This document shows, piece by piece, positions 46,516 through 55,838 of a stretch of DNA of 64,000 nucleotides (positions are counted from its first letter, which is position 1; the number at the start of each line of letters is the position of its first letter). This stretch comes from Bacteriovorax sp. (lineage in GTDB: Bacteria; Bdellovibrionota; Bacteriovoracia; Bacteriovoracales; Bacteriovoracaceae), in the NCBI GenBank assembly GCA_028710485.1, contig JAQTTZ010000005.1, positions 27,454-91,453 on the forward strand. The letters run 5' to 3'. Under the pieces are notes generated by a model that ran no database searches, was not told where the DNA came from, and saw only the letters and a program-made list of their open reading frames with translations. Position numbers and translations under genes: made by a program.

Positions 46516-47762
46516 TTCTCAAATAATCTTTTCAGGCCAGATTGGATATAGCGATTAGAAATTATATCAAAAATTGAAACATCAGATTTATTTGAGATAT
46601 CGCTATTTTTATAATTATAATTTTTTTCAGGAAAATTTTGAGTTTGTGAAGCGCCGTTGGCATTGTCTCCAGCAAAATTAAAATTCATGGCCTCTTTCGG
46701 ATTGGCTTTTTTATTTTGTAATCCATGTCCACCTGTTAAATCAATTCCTGCTCTTGCTGCAGCTGTTTTTAAAAGAGCAGAGGCCGTAGGATTACTTGGT
46801 CCAGAACTACTAACATCCATCGCCGATTTTGAATTTGCTACTGCAGCAGCAATAGCTCTTTCACCAAAGACTGCTTTTGATAATTGAGCAATATTTTTAT
46901 CGTTAGCATAAGTGGCCTTTGCTCCACCTTTACTTGATGAAGGAAATTGAGCAATCATACTATCGAGCATTCGATTAGTTGCTATTGCTTTTAAACCCAA
47001 TTGTCCTGCACTCAAAAGATCAAATCTTGGATTCCCATTATTAGTATTGGCACTATATTTCAAAACATCTTTTATACCTGTGTCTTTTATGAAACTACTT
47101 CCAAAAGCTCCTGTGGGTATACTTACACTAGTGCCTTTTGCACAAGCGTTGTTACCCTTAGCGTCGACAAATTTTTTGCACTTACAACTTTCATCAAATT
47201 GTCCACTAATGGTTAAGCAACCAGATGGATCTACAAATTGAGGGACACCAGAGTAATCACCTTTTGTCGCTGAGAGTAGGTACGAATTCTTTGCCCATAA
47301 ATCGATGCATGTTTGAGATTTAGTTCTGTCGGGATTTTGTTTTCCTGCATCAGTATAACAATAGCAATTGGGCTCATTAAGACTTTCACGTCCATTTGGA
47401 CAATAAGAAATCCAAGAATCTTTATAGGTAGCGATTAGTTTGTCTATTTTTTCTATGTTGGCCTTTGATTCTTTTTCTTGTTCGGAAGCTGCATTGTAGA
47501 GGATACCAGAATAGACGGTTCCAATTCCTGAAACGAGAAGTATCCCAACAGGAGTATCAAAAAATTCTCCAATCTTGTCAGTCAATCCTGGTGCTGCATT
47601 ATTGATTGCTGCTTTGCTTGCGGCATTTGTAGCAGCACCGGTGACTGCACTAGTGCCCTGACCAGTTAAGACTGCTGCTGCTTCTCCGGCAGCGAAGCTT
47701 GTATTTAAAGTTGAATAAATAATGGCAAATACGATTAGACTAAATATATTTTTTTTTAGCAT
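46512..47762 (-). CDS. Secreted protein with paired Cys modules and C-terminal motif
   Basis: 416 residues from ATG 47762, whose first bases overlap the stop of the upstream gene (ATGCTAA), so translation is coupled. Signal peptide MLKKNIFSLIVFAIIYSTLNTSFA. Two C-x-C modules occur: CYCYTDAGKQ...QTC and CKCKKFVDAKGNNAC. The C-terminus reads VSIFDIISNRYIQSGLKRL, matching the tail of the 43876-45870 protein. Function unknown; envelope or secreted structure is likely. Confidence 0.78.
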   Translation of the reverse strand: MLKKNIFSLIVFAIIYSTLNTSFAAGEAAAVLTGQGTSAVTGAATNAASKAAINNAAPGLTDKIGEFFDTPVGILLVSGIGTVYSGILYNAASEQEKESKANIEKIDKLIATYKDSWISYCPNGRESLNEPNCYCYTDAGKQNPDRTKSQTCIDLWAKNSYLLSATKGDYSGVPQFVDPSGCLTISGQFDESCKCKKFVDAKGNNACAKGTSVSIPTGAFGSSFIKDTGIKDVLKYSANTNNGNPRFDLLSAGQLGLKAIATNRMLDSMIAQFPSSSKGGAKATYANDKNIAQLSKAVFGERAIAAAVANSKSAMDVSSSGPSNPTASALLKTAAARAGIDLTGGHGLQNKKANPKEAMNFNFAGDNANGASQTQNFPEKNYNYKNSDISNKSDVSIFDIISNRYIQSGLKRLFEN

Positions 47763-49030
47763 TTGCCTGCCCTGCAGGTTACTGATCTCCAATCCAACCC
47801 GTTTCCTGATAAACCTTTTCCCCCCACAGATACTGGCGCTGAAAAGCTGGTTGAATTGACGGTGTTAATTGGTAAAGTCGGGCCACCATTATTATAATTA
47901 ATAACACCCTTACTATAATCGACTGTACCAAGAACTTTACCACTCTTGTAGTCGACAATATTATTATCAATTACAGATGATCGAGCACCAGTCACAGGAT
48001 CATTTTTTATATCTAAAAATTGTTTTCCATTTTGTGTAGTGTGGTCAATGCTGACACCTGCAGGCCCTGAAGCCGTGACAGTTGTAGGTGCTGGTGTAGT
48101 TGTAGCTTCTGCTGAAATAGTTTGACCTGAATCTAATTTCTGGGCCTTTACCTCGCTCTGGTCAGCAAGAGCATAAGTTTTTGCGTCAGGGTCCTCAGTC
48201 TTTGCGTCAGTTCCCGTCTTTGTGTCAGTCTGATCTTTCTGTGCAGCTACAGTTGCTGGTGTCGGAGTCGGTGTTGCTTCAGGTTTTGGATCTGGTTTAA
48301 AACAACCAGCATTCGAGGCCCCCATGGTTGCCATCTCATAAATGGCCATAATAGAAGCTGCCCCATATCCCAACATCAAAACCATGTTTCGTTTTTTCTC
48401 GAGGCTTGCGATATCAGCAACAGTTTGTTGTTCTTCTTTTAAGTATTGTAGTGCTTTAACTTGAGCATCATAAGCACCTTGTTTGACTTCAAGTTTATAT
48501 TTATCTTGTAGTTCATTAACTTTTTTCTTTGCTCGTATTTTTAAAAATATATCAGAAGCAAATCCCGCCGCGGCCGTTACTCCAAATATTTTTTTTGAAG
48601 TACACTCACTCGATTTTCCTTCTTTTCCAACACCATTGATCATTCCAATTATAGCGTAGGCAGTACCAACTCCATTCATCATCATTGATTCGGTCGTTCC
48701 ACCTTGATTTAAACTATTTGGATCTGAACTCAGTCCGGTTTTTTGTTCTGCTAATTTTTTATGGCATTCGGCCCTTTTAGTAAGATCTGAAATAAGATTA
48801 CAGTCATTAGCATCGTGCCGTGCTTGTCTATCTTCAACTTTACCCACGCATTTATTAGTTGTGGCCGACCACTCCGCAGCAGTATTTTTTGCACAATCTG
48901 CTTTTTGTTGATCTAATGAAGTATCAGTTTGGGTCCAAGATACAGATGGAAAAAGTACCGCTGATGAAGAGCTTACAACAAGCGATAAGCTTAGAATTAA
49001 ATGCCTAAGATGATTCCAATGACTTTTCAT
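47756..49030 (-). CDS. Secreted Cys-containing protein with Thr/Pro-rich linker
   Basis: 424 residues. Signal peptide (HLILSLSLVVSSSSAV). A cysteine-containing N-terminal part (DCAKNTAAEWSATTNKCVGK, NDCNLISDL, ECHKKLAEQ), two possible hydrophobic segments (GVTAAAGFASDIF, VLMLGYGAASIMAIYEM), then a Thr/Pro/Ala-rich low-complexity stretch and a beta-rich end. First gene of a coupled pair with 46512-47762. Function unknown. Confidence 0.75.
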   Translation of the reverse strand: MKSHWNHLRHLILSLSLVVSSSSAVLFPSVSWTQTDTSLDQQKADCAKNTAAEWSATTNKCVGKVEDRQARHDANDCNLISDLTKRAECHKKLAEQKTGLSSDPNSLNQGGTTESMMMNGVGTAYAIIGMINGVGKEGKSSECTSKKIFGVTAAAGFASDIFLKIRAKKKVNELQDKYKLEVKQGAYDAQVKALQYLKEEQQTVADIASLEKKRNMVLMLGYGAASIMAIYEMATMGASNAGCFKPDPKPEATPTPTPATVAAQKDQTDTKTGTDAKTEDPDAKTYALADQSEVKAQKLDSGQTISAEATTTPAPTTVTASGPAGVSIDHTTQNGKQFLDIKNDPVTGARSSVIDNNIVDYKSGKVLGTVDYSKGVINYNNGGPTLPINTVNSTSFSAPVSVGGKGLSGNGLDWRSVTCRAGKC

Positions 49031-49185
49031 AATCTAATTATACGATTCCTTTAAAAATAACTTTTAATTCTCTTCGGTTTATTTATCTATCTCTTTAAAA
49101 ATTGGATGTATGGCCCGTAAATCCTCACAATTAAAGTGACTTAAATAGTAGGCAATTCCTATGAGGTTGTGTTAATTTCGCCCCC

Positions 49186-49809
49186 ATGATGAAATACATG
49201 CTTTTTACTCTAATCGCTTTTTTGGGCCTTAATTTTTCACATGCTTTTGATTTAAAAGCTGGAGATGTGCTTCTTATAAGTTTTAATTGTTATGAGTGCC
49301 GAGTGATTGAATCAGAAACGAATTCAAAATTTTCTCACTCAGGTGTCATCATTAAAAATGAATTAAATGAAATTTTTGTAGGACAATCCTTGGGGCATGT
49401 GGCCCTCTATCCTCTTGATCAGTTTCTAAAAAATAAAACTCCCGGAACAATTGTTTCTATTTACCGCCCAAAAGAATTTCTAAATTTACAAAATGCAGAG
49501 AGAACTGCTCTTGAAGAGCGAATGCTCTCTACTTTTAATTCAATATTTAAGGATGCACCTTTTGATACAAAATATCTTTGGAACAATTTTGATGAACATG
49601 GCCGTGAACTGCTTTATTGCTCAGAATTCATTGCAAAATTCCTTGATCATTTCCTGGAATCACCAACAATTCCTTATTCTTTAACTTATAAGAAAAATGA
49701 AGCTTACTGGTTTAAATATTTTCAAGGCGTAATTCCTGAAGGGGAGCTTGGTAATTCACCAGCTTCTTTTTCTCATGATAGTCGGTTTATTTTTGTTGGT
49801 AGTATTTAA
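49186..49809 (+). CDS. YiiX-like permuted NlpC/P60 hydrolase, secreted
   Basis: 207 residues. Signal peptide ending SHA, then LKAGDVLLISFNCYECRVIE and SKFSHSGVIIK (catalytic His) and late ELLYCSEFIAKFLDHF (catalytic Cys), the permuted papain-like order of the YiiX/DUF830 family. Could act on peptidoglycan or lipid amides. Confidence 0.85.
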   Translation: MMKYMLFTLIAFLGLNFSHAFDLKAGDVLLISFNCYECRVIESETNSKFSHSGVIIKNELNEIFVGQSLGHVALYPLDQFLKNKTPGTIVSIYRPKEFLNLQNAERTALEERMLSTFNSIFKDAPFDTKYLWNNFDEHGRELLYCSEFIAKFLDHFLESPTIPYSLTYKKNEAYWFKYFQGVIPEGELGNSPASFSHDSRFIFVGSI

Positions 49810-49811
49810 AC

Positions 49812-50420
49812 TTGAACTCAAAAGATTTTTTTGATCAATTTTATCAAAAGACCAAAGAGCATTCGTACTCAAAAAGCCTTTACACTTTTTTCGAAGAAAT
49901 TGTGCGCCCTAGACTCTCGACCAGTGATCTAGTAATATTAGAGCTGGGTTCAGGCCATTTTTCACTCTTTGAAGATATCTCAGATTTACAAGCAGAAGTT
50001 ACTGCCATTGATTTTTCTTCGAGCGCAATCGCCCTGGCGCCTAAATCAAAAATTAGTTATAAAGAAGTGAGTCTTGTCGATGGTCTCTTTTTTAATGAGG
50101 CGAAATATGATTTAGTTTTTGATTCTCACTGCATAAATTGCATTACGAACGAAGAAGAACGTGATATTGCTTTTAAAAATATTTATGCTTCTTTAAAGGT
50201 AGATGGACTTTTTGCAAGTGAACTAATGATTCAGCCTGACGTGGATCAGGTGTCAATGCCATTTAAAATGATTAAATCGACTCAGGATGTGGAACAAGAA
50301 ATAATTTCTCATGGATTTAGAATATTATATTTTACGATTTCAAGAGATAGCGGATTTACAAGTGTTGTAGATGGAAAAGAAATTAAGTGCGATTTATTAA
50401 GACTGGTTGCCGAAAAATAG
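49812..50420 (+). CDS. Class I SAM-dependent methyltransferase
   Basis: 202 residues from TTG 49812, two bases after the stop of the YiiX-like gene, so likely coupled. Motif I VILELGSGHFSLFEDI, motif II VTAIDFSSSAI, and YDLVFDSHCINCI near motif IV. Substrate unknown. Confidence 0.8.
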   Translation: MNSKDFFDQFYQKTKEHSYSKSLYTFFEEIVRPRLSTSDLVILELGSGHFSLFEDISDLQAEVTAIDFSSSAIALAPKSKISYKEVSLVDGLFFNEAKYDLVFDSHCINCITNEEERDIAFKNIYASLKVDGLFASELMIQPDVDQVSMPFKMIKSTQDVEQEIISHGFRILYFTISRDSGFTSVVDGKEIKCDLLRLVAEK

Positions 50421-50468
50421 TCTGCTTCGGCTCCTGCCTCTCGCAGACATACATTCCATCCTGGAAAT

Positions 50469-50494
50469 AAAAAAGCCCGCAAAATTTTGCGGGC
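50469..50494 (-). terminator. Intrinsic terminator of the small secreted protein gene
   Basis: Perfect palindrome GCCCGCAAAATTTTGCGGGC (50475-50494); on the minus strand it is followed by six T. A second GC-palindromic hairpin, TTTTGGGG/CCCCAAAA (50531-50552), lies just after the stop codon. Confidence 0.88.
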
Positions 50495-50553
50495 CCTTCA
50501 CACAACAACAAACACTATCCTTTCGGAGGATTTTGGGGTTGGCGCCCCAAAAC

Positions 50554-50841
50554 TTAATTATAATCCTGCGGATTCGGTCTTTTCTCAGTTAATCGAGCTT
50601 TTGTCAACTTGCGGACTATTAGCTGTGAAACTTCTTCAGGATAAATAACACGAGTTCTAATCTCAATGTTTTGTTCCTGATCAAGTGATTTTAGCACCTT
50701 AGTACTTTCTTGCAAGCTCAAATTTCCAATAATTTCACCCGACTGGAGTTTGATTGCTGTAAGATCGCGCGCCTTAATTCCTGTGGACGCTTGAGCACTA
50801 ATAGCGAGAAGACAAAAAATTATTGCAATGAGTCCCTTCAT
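50554..50841 (-). CDS. Small secreted protein
   Basis: 95 residues: signal peptide MKGLIAIIFCLLAISAQA, then 77 polar residues with no cysteine. Strong GGAGG ahead of the ATG and a strong terminator behind suggest good expression. Family not recognised. Confidence 0.75.
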   Translation of the reverse strand: MKGLIAIIFCLLAISAQASTGIKARDLTAIKLQSGEIIGNLSLQESTKVLKSLDQEQNIEIRTRVIYPEEVSQLIVRKLTKARLTEKRPNPQDYN

Positions 50842-51028
50842 AATGACCTCCTGGTGTATCAGTCTAAATCCTTGACCGTTATTCTCGGATTTTGTAATAC
50901 AGGTTTTATGCCAATTCCTAACACCTAATAATTTGGTTGATTTACTGGAAATAGTGGTGCCAAAGTGTGATTATGTCCGGGCATAACAGACAAAAATAAG
51001 GTCGATTTGATACTGAAGCGAGGCGTAA

Positions 51029-51934
51029 ATGGACTCATCGAAAAAAACTACACCAGTTATTAGAAAGCCTGATTGGCTAAAAGTTAAGCTTCCAGGCGGA
51101 GATAATTTTAAAGAAGTCAGAGCAAATTTGCGGGCCAAAGGTCTTTATACAGTTTGCGAAGAAGCAGGGTGCCCTAATATTGGTGAATGCTGGGCCCAAA
51201 AAACTGCCACCGTTATGATTCTCGGAGATACTTGCACCCGTGCTTGTAAGTTTTGTGATGTGAATACTGGAAATCCAAAGGGATTTATCAATCATAACGA
51301 AATTGATGAGACGGCAAATATGGTTGGGATTATGGGCCTAAAATATATCGTTATTACAAGTGTTGATCGCGATGATCTAGCTGATTATGGTGCAAAACAT
51401 TTTGCTGAGGTCGTTTCTAAAATTCACGACATCCATCCCGAAGTAATTGTGGAAGTTTTAATTCCTGATTTTTGCGGCATTGATATTCATATGCACACCT
51501 TGGCCCAAAGTAATCCCTTCGTCATTGCTCAAAATATTGAAACTGTTAAACGCTTAACAACTGCGGTGAGAGACCGTAGAGCAAGTTATGAGACAACTTT
51601 GCAATGCTTAGATTTTTATAAAAAAAATTATCCTCATATCACGACTAAAACGTCTTTGATGGTTGGTCTTGGTGAAGATATTTCTGAAATCAAGGTTGCC
51701 TTATCTGATTTGCGGGCCGTTGATTGTGACATTGTTACTTTTGGGCAATACTTACAACCTACACATCGTCATTTGAAAATTGAGCGCTATTATCATCCAG
51801 ATGAATTTAGTGAATTAAAAGATATTGCCTATGGCATGGGGTTTAAGTTTGTTGCCTCTGGCCCGTTGGTTCGCTCAAGTTACAAAGCATTTGATTACCT
51901 TACACATTTAAGGGCCCAAGGAGTAAATATCTAG
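51029..51934 (+). CDS. lipA: Lipoyl synthase LipA
   Basis: Radical SAM enzyme inserting sulfur into octanoyl groups. 301 residues. Auxiliary cluster cysteines in CEEAGCPNIGEC, radical SAM cluster CTRACKFC, and the SSYKA (RSSYKAFDY) C-terminal Ser motif. Followed by a lipB-like gene with a one-base overlap. Confidence 0.97.
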   Translation: MDSSKKTTPVIRKPDWLKVKLPGGDNFKEVRANLRAKGLYTVCEEAGCPNIGECWAQKTATVMILGDTCTRACKFCDVNTGNPKGFINHNEIDETANMVGIMGLKYIVITSVDRDDLADYGAKHFAEVVSKIHDIHPEVIVEVLIPDFCGIDIHMHTLAQSNPFVIAQNIETVKRLTTAVRDRRASYETTLQCLDFYKKNYPHITTKTSLMVGLGEDISEIKVALSDLRAVDCDIVTFGQYLQPTHRHLKIERYYHPDEFSELKDIAYGMGFKFVASGPLVRSSYKAFDYLTHLRAQGVNI

Positions 51935-52686
51935 TGATAGATTTAACTCTTTTTGAAAATCCAATTGAAAATATCTATATTCTGAAAAAATGGAATTGGG
52001 ATTATCTTGAAGCAGAAAAATTTCAACTGGAATGTGTAGATTTTGTTTATAAAAATCCACATATTTCGATTCTCATTATTTGCAGTCATTCCCATTGTTT
52101 TACACTGGGACGAGGACTTCAAAAAATTAAAGAGACGGCTTCTTTTAACCTGGTTGATTTTGATCAAGAGACAAAATTGCCATATCCCTTATACACAATT
52201 AAGCGCGGAGGAGGTTTGACTTTTCATTATCCAGGACAATTTGTATTTTATCCCATATTAAGTCTTACCACTACTAAGTTGGCCATTTATGATCTGATGC
52301 TCTCGATTATGGAGATCGTCAAAAATCTTATTCAAATTCAATTTTCTTTTCAAGGAGTAGAAATAAAAAAAGATTTTCTCGGCTTATGGTTTGATGGAAA
52401 ATTCTCTAGTGCTAAGATTGCTTCTATTGGTCTCGCGGCCAATCGTTATATTACTTACCATGGTCTAGCACTTAATTTTTTGAATGATAAACCTATGTTT
52501 GATGCCTTAAAGTCCGTTCATCCTTGTGGCCTTTCGGGAGATATCTATAAAGATTTAGAAATTTTGTTATCGAGAAAAATCTCCCTCGAAGATCGAGAGA
52601 GATTTTGTACAAACTTTATTGATTTATTCATAGAATATTTAAAACCAAATCATCTTATGATTGAAAGACAAAGGTCTTCATCTTGA
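51934..52686 (+). CDS. lipB: Octanoyltransferase LipB
   Basis: 250 residues from GTG 51934, overlapping the lipA stop. RGGGLTFHYPGQFVFYP (conserved His), Lys in SSAKIASIG, and Cys in SVHPCGLSG form the known active site. Transfers octanoyl from ACP to lipoyl domains; LipA then adds sulfur. Its end overlaps the 3' end of the convergent CoA-transferase by 37 bases. Confidence 0.95.
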   Translation: MIDLTLFENPIENIYILKKWNWDYLEAEKFQLECVDFVYKNPHISILIICSHSHCFTLGRGLQKIKETASFNLVDFDQETKLPYPLYTIKRGGGLTFHYPGQFVFYPILSLTTTKLAIYDLMLSIMEIVKNLIQIQFSFQGVEIKKDFLGLWFDGKFSSAKIASIGLAANRYITYHGLALNFLNDKPMFDALKSVHPCGLSGDIYKDLEILLSRKISLEDRERFCTNFIDLFIEYLKPNHLMIERQRSSS

Positions 52687-53573
52687 ATTTTTAATTCAAT
52701 CTCAGAAGTGGTGTATTTAGAAATTTGATTTGAAATCAGCTCAAATAAACTTTGATCTTGATTAAAAAAACGATCATGAGAATTCGAAATTCCAAACACA
52801 TCACAAAATTTATTCCAAAATTTTTCTTCAACTGCAGCTAAGGCCACATATTTAAGATCACGCGTTTGGTAGAGTGAGTAACAAGGGTAGATGCCATTGT
52901 GCAAGAACTTGGTTCTTCCAACTTGCCTGTCTTTTTCTGGCCAAAAAATTCCCAATACTTCTTTTGTAACATGATCGAGATATGTTTTAACAAATTGTGT
53001 TTGATTCTTTTTAGTCGCCTGAATATAGGCTGCCAGTAGATCAGTCGCAGCTTTATGACCAAAACTAATTCCGGCAATTGGAAGAAAAGGAGGGTCTACA
53101 ATTTTATCTTTTTTATCTGCTACGTATAATGAAAGAAGACCAGTCATGGCCAATGCGTTTAAGTCATGCATTGATTTTTTTTCATGGGCCGAAGCAAGAA
53201 GTTCAATGACTACCATTGGTTTATTTAAGGTTAGGTCACGATCGGTGATTTGTAATTTTTCACGAGTTTTAGTCGGAAGTCCCATAATCACGGCATCCGA
53301 CGAGACCACCAGTTCATGAATTTTCTTTTGATCTTCATTCGAATTGAAATCAAACCTGACAATACTTTTTCCAGCATTTAAATTTTCATACCAAGAAACA
53401 AAACTTGAATCAAATTGGGCAAATAAACCGGAGAGAAATGGGTCCTGAAAAATATTATCTTCAATCTTTATAACCGTTGCTCCAAGGTCCCCAAGAATTT
53501 TACCGCATAAAGGACCTGGTAGACGATGGGTTAGATCAATAATGGTTAAACCAGCTAGCGGTTTGAAGCTCAT
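52650..53573 (-). CDS. CoA-transferase family III / alpha-methylacyl-CoA racemase-like protein
   Basis: 307 residues, shorter than the usual 360-400. The N-terminal MSFKPLAGLTIIDLTHRLPGPLCGKILGDLGATVIKIED is written here only as its start and end: LAGLTIIDLTHR and GDLGATVIKIED are family hallmarks. LAMTGLLSLY precedes the area of the catalytic Asp/Asn, and a C-terminal lobe is reduced. Lies one base from the DUF255 gene start on the same strand. Confidence 0.8.
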   Translation of the reverse strand: MSFKPLAGLTIIDLTHRLPGPLCGKILGDLGATVIKIEDNIFQDPFLSGLFAQFDSSFVSWYENLNAGKSIVRFDFNSNEDQKKIHELVVSSDAVIMGLPTKTREKLQITDRDLTLNKPMVVIELLASAHEKKSMHDLNALAMTGLLSLYVADKKDKIVDPPFLPIAGISFGHKAATDLLAAYIQATKKNQTQFVKTYLDHVTKEVLGIFWPEKDRQVGRTKFLHNGIYPCYSLYQTRDLKYVALAAVEEKFWNKFCDVFGISNSHDRFFNQDQSLFELISNQISKYTTSEIELKIQDEDLCLSIIR

Positions 53574-53574
53574 A

Positions 53575-55653
53575 CTAGTTTGCTCCTTCTTCTTTTGGAT
53601 TAAGTGTCGTCACAAACTCTTCAATTCCATGACCTTTTAGTTCACATGCATTCATTGTACAAATTTGCCATTCATTGTTCTCATCATGGTAATCAATGAC
53701 AAAACGAGTAAGGAAAAAAGGAATCATCTTAATAAAATTTTCTTCTTGAGTCCAAACTCTTGGAACTTTCATAACACGATACACTTCACTAGGATAAGTA
53801 AGACCGCGAAGCGCTTCCCCCGAGCTAACTGGGTTAATTTTTAAAACTGTATGGGTGACGTTTTCTTGTAAATCTTGAATCACGTCTTGATAATTCCTGT
53901 CAGAAAAAAGAACAGCTGCTCTTCTTGAGAGAATAATAAATGTACCAACGGGTGATTTAAAAGAACTATCAAAAATACTGTATTCTTGGTTTGGATAAAG
54001 TTCAAACTCTTCTGACAGACGAGCGCGAGTCAGCATTTTATTTCCGTCAAGGAACTCTTTTGAAATAAAAATCATAGCGTCTTGAAAGTTTTGCTTAAAG
54101 ATACTATTGCCAGAAATTTCATATAAGCGAATTTGAGATTCTGCAAACATTACAAAATCTTCAAGGTATGGATGAGAGTAGGGCATCGTTGTTGAATGCC
54201 GCATTTTTATTCCATTTGGATCCTGAATTAGAAATGTTTTAAAAATTCCTTCAATAACTTTATTTAAAAGATTTGAAGACATTCGTTTAATCACTTCAAC
54301 TTGAGAGTATTGGACAACATCAACTAAGGCCGAAACCATCATAAAGTTCCAGCTTGCGACACCTTTATTGTCAGTGGCCGGAGGAATGCGCTCTTTTCTT
54401 TCATTCACTATAGTTTTTCTAACTGCTCTGATAATATCCCAATTTTCTTGAAGGAAGTACTCGTCTTTGAATTGAGGATCAAGTGAGATGATATTGAGAT
54501 TATGTTCAAAATTTCCTTTATCTGTAATTTGAAACCATTTTTTTATTTTATCCATGTTTTTTGCGAGAGTTTCTTTCTCGTTATCTGACTTATTGAGCAA
54601 GTCTTCAAATTCAGCATAGCTAAAAGTAAAATAAAGTCCTTCGACTCCTTCACTATCAGCGTCCTGAGAAGCAAAGAAATACTTGGCACTCGTTTCAGTA
54701 CCATCATCTGCCAGCATTTCATCTTCTAAATAATTAAGCGTATTAATGATAGAATCAAAAACTAGGGGAGAAGGATGAACTAAGCTTAGTTTAGACAAAA
54801 GTTTTAAAAACCCAGCTTGATCGTAAAGCATTTTTTCAAAATGTGGCACGAGCCATTTCTCGTCAGTAGAATAACGATGAATTCCACCACGGGCGTGATC
54901 ATTTATTCCACCCATCAACATTTTTTCCATTGAAGAAATGATAAATTCTCCCTGTTCACGTGATACCATTCCTTCCAGCATCTGTTCGATCGCCCATTCA
55001 AAAAAAGCAAAGTGAGGAAATTTTGGTGCGGTACCATAACCTCCCCATTCGAGGTCGCGGAATTCTTTGATTGCTTCTAGGATTCCATTTGGAGGAGGGA
55101 AGTGTCCTTCAAACTGCACTTTTTCAATATTTGCGTTTCCATTTTTAATGGCCTCTGTAACTTGCGAAGCATTTTTTTCGACTTGTTCTTTTTCCTGATC
55201 AAAAGCTCTTCTTAATTCCTTTAAAAGATCAGAAAAGTTTGGTCCGCCATCTTTAGAAACTGCAGGGAAGTAGGTTCCCACGAAAAAAGGACGCATATCA
55301 GGTAATAAAAATGCAGAGAGTGGCCATCCGCCATTATTGCTAAATAACTGCGCCGCTTTTTGATAGTAGTTATCAAGATCAGGATATTCTTCGCGGTCAA
55401 CTTTTATACAAATAAAATTTTCATTCAATTGTTTGGCGATTTCAACGTTCATAAAAGAATCATGTGCCATGACATGACACCAATGACATGAAGAATAACC
55501 AACTGATAAAAAGATAGGTTTATTTTCTGCCCTTGCGGCCTCTATTGCTTCTGGGCCATAGGCCCACCAGTGAATGGGATTCGAAAGATGCTGTCTCAAA
55601 TAAAGAGATTTTTCGTTTTTCAATCGGTTTAAATTTAAATTTGTATTGGTCAT
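53575..55653 (-). CDS. Thioredoxin-domain / six-hairpin glycosidase-like protein (DUF255, YyaL)
   Basis: 692 residues. N-terminal thioredoxin-like domain with SVGYSSCHWCHVMAHDSF, a CxxC active site, and then an alpha/alpha-barrel of the six-hairpin glycosidase type (FPHFAFFEWAIEQM, GGIHRYSTDEKWLVPHFEKMLYDQA). The SPATA20/YyaL family is widespread and its function is not established. No signal peptide. Confidence 0.93.
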   Translation of the reverse strand: MTNTNLNLNRLKNEKSLYLRQHLSNPIHWWAYGPEAIEAARAENKPIFLSVGYSSCHWCHVMAHDSFMNVEIAKQLNENFICIKVDREEYPDLDNYYQKAAQLFSNNGGWPLSAFLLPDMRPFFVGTYFPAVSKDGGPNFSDLLKELRRAFDQEKEQVEKNASQVTEAIKNGNANIEKVQFEGHFPPPNGILEAIKEFRDLEWGGYGTAPKFPHFAFFEWAIEQMLEGMVSREQGEFIISSMEKMLMGGINDHARGGIHRYSTDEKWLVPHFEKMLYDQAGFLKLLSKLSLVHPSPLVFDSIINTLNYLEDEMLADDGTETSAKYFFASQDADSEGVEGLYFTFSYAEFEDLLNKSDNEKETLAKNMDKIKKWFQITDKGNFEHNLNIISLDPQFKDEYFLQENWDIIRAVRKTIVNERKERIPPATDNKGVASWNFMMVSALVDVVQYSQVEVIKRMSSNLLNKVIEGIFKTFLIQDPNGIKMRHSTTMPYSHPYLEDFVMFAESQIRLYEISGNSIFKQNFQDAMIFISKEFLDGNKMLTRARLSEEFELYPNQEYSIFDSSFKSPVGTFIILSRRAAVLFSDRNYQDVIQDLQENVTHTVLKINPVSSGEALRGLTYPSEVYRVMKVPRVWTQEENFIKMIPFFLTRFVIDYHDENNEWQICTMNACELKGHGIEEFVTTLNPKEEGAN

Positions 55654-55838
55654 AGATCACCCTTAAGAAAAGCCCATGTTAGGCGATGTAAGCAAAAAAT
55701 ATTGCCTAATTATAAGCCCCAGATAATGTTAAAGGGAAGTAATTATTGCATTTTGATCGTTATCTATAAACATGAAATATTTTTACGATGACAGCTTTAG
55801 TCTAGACTTGTCCTAATGCTAGAGGTTAAGAGTTGATC

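Noticed and set aside
50531..50552. TTTTGGGG...CCCCAAAA hairpin as a separate terminator
   Set aside because: No T-run follows on either strand; the palindrome at 50475-50494 has one on the minus strand and is the better candidate.
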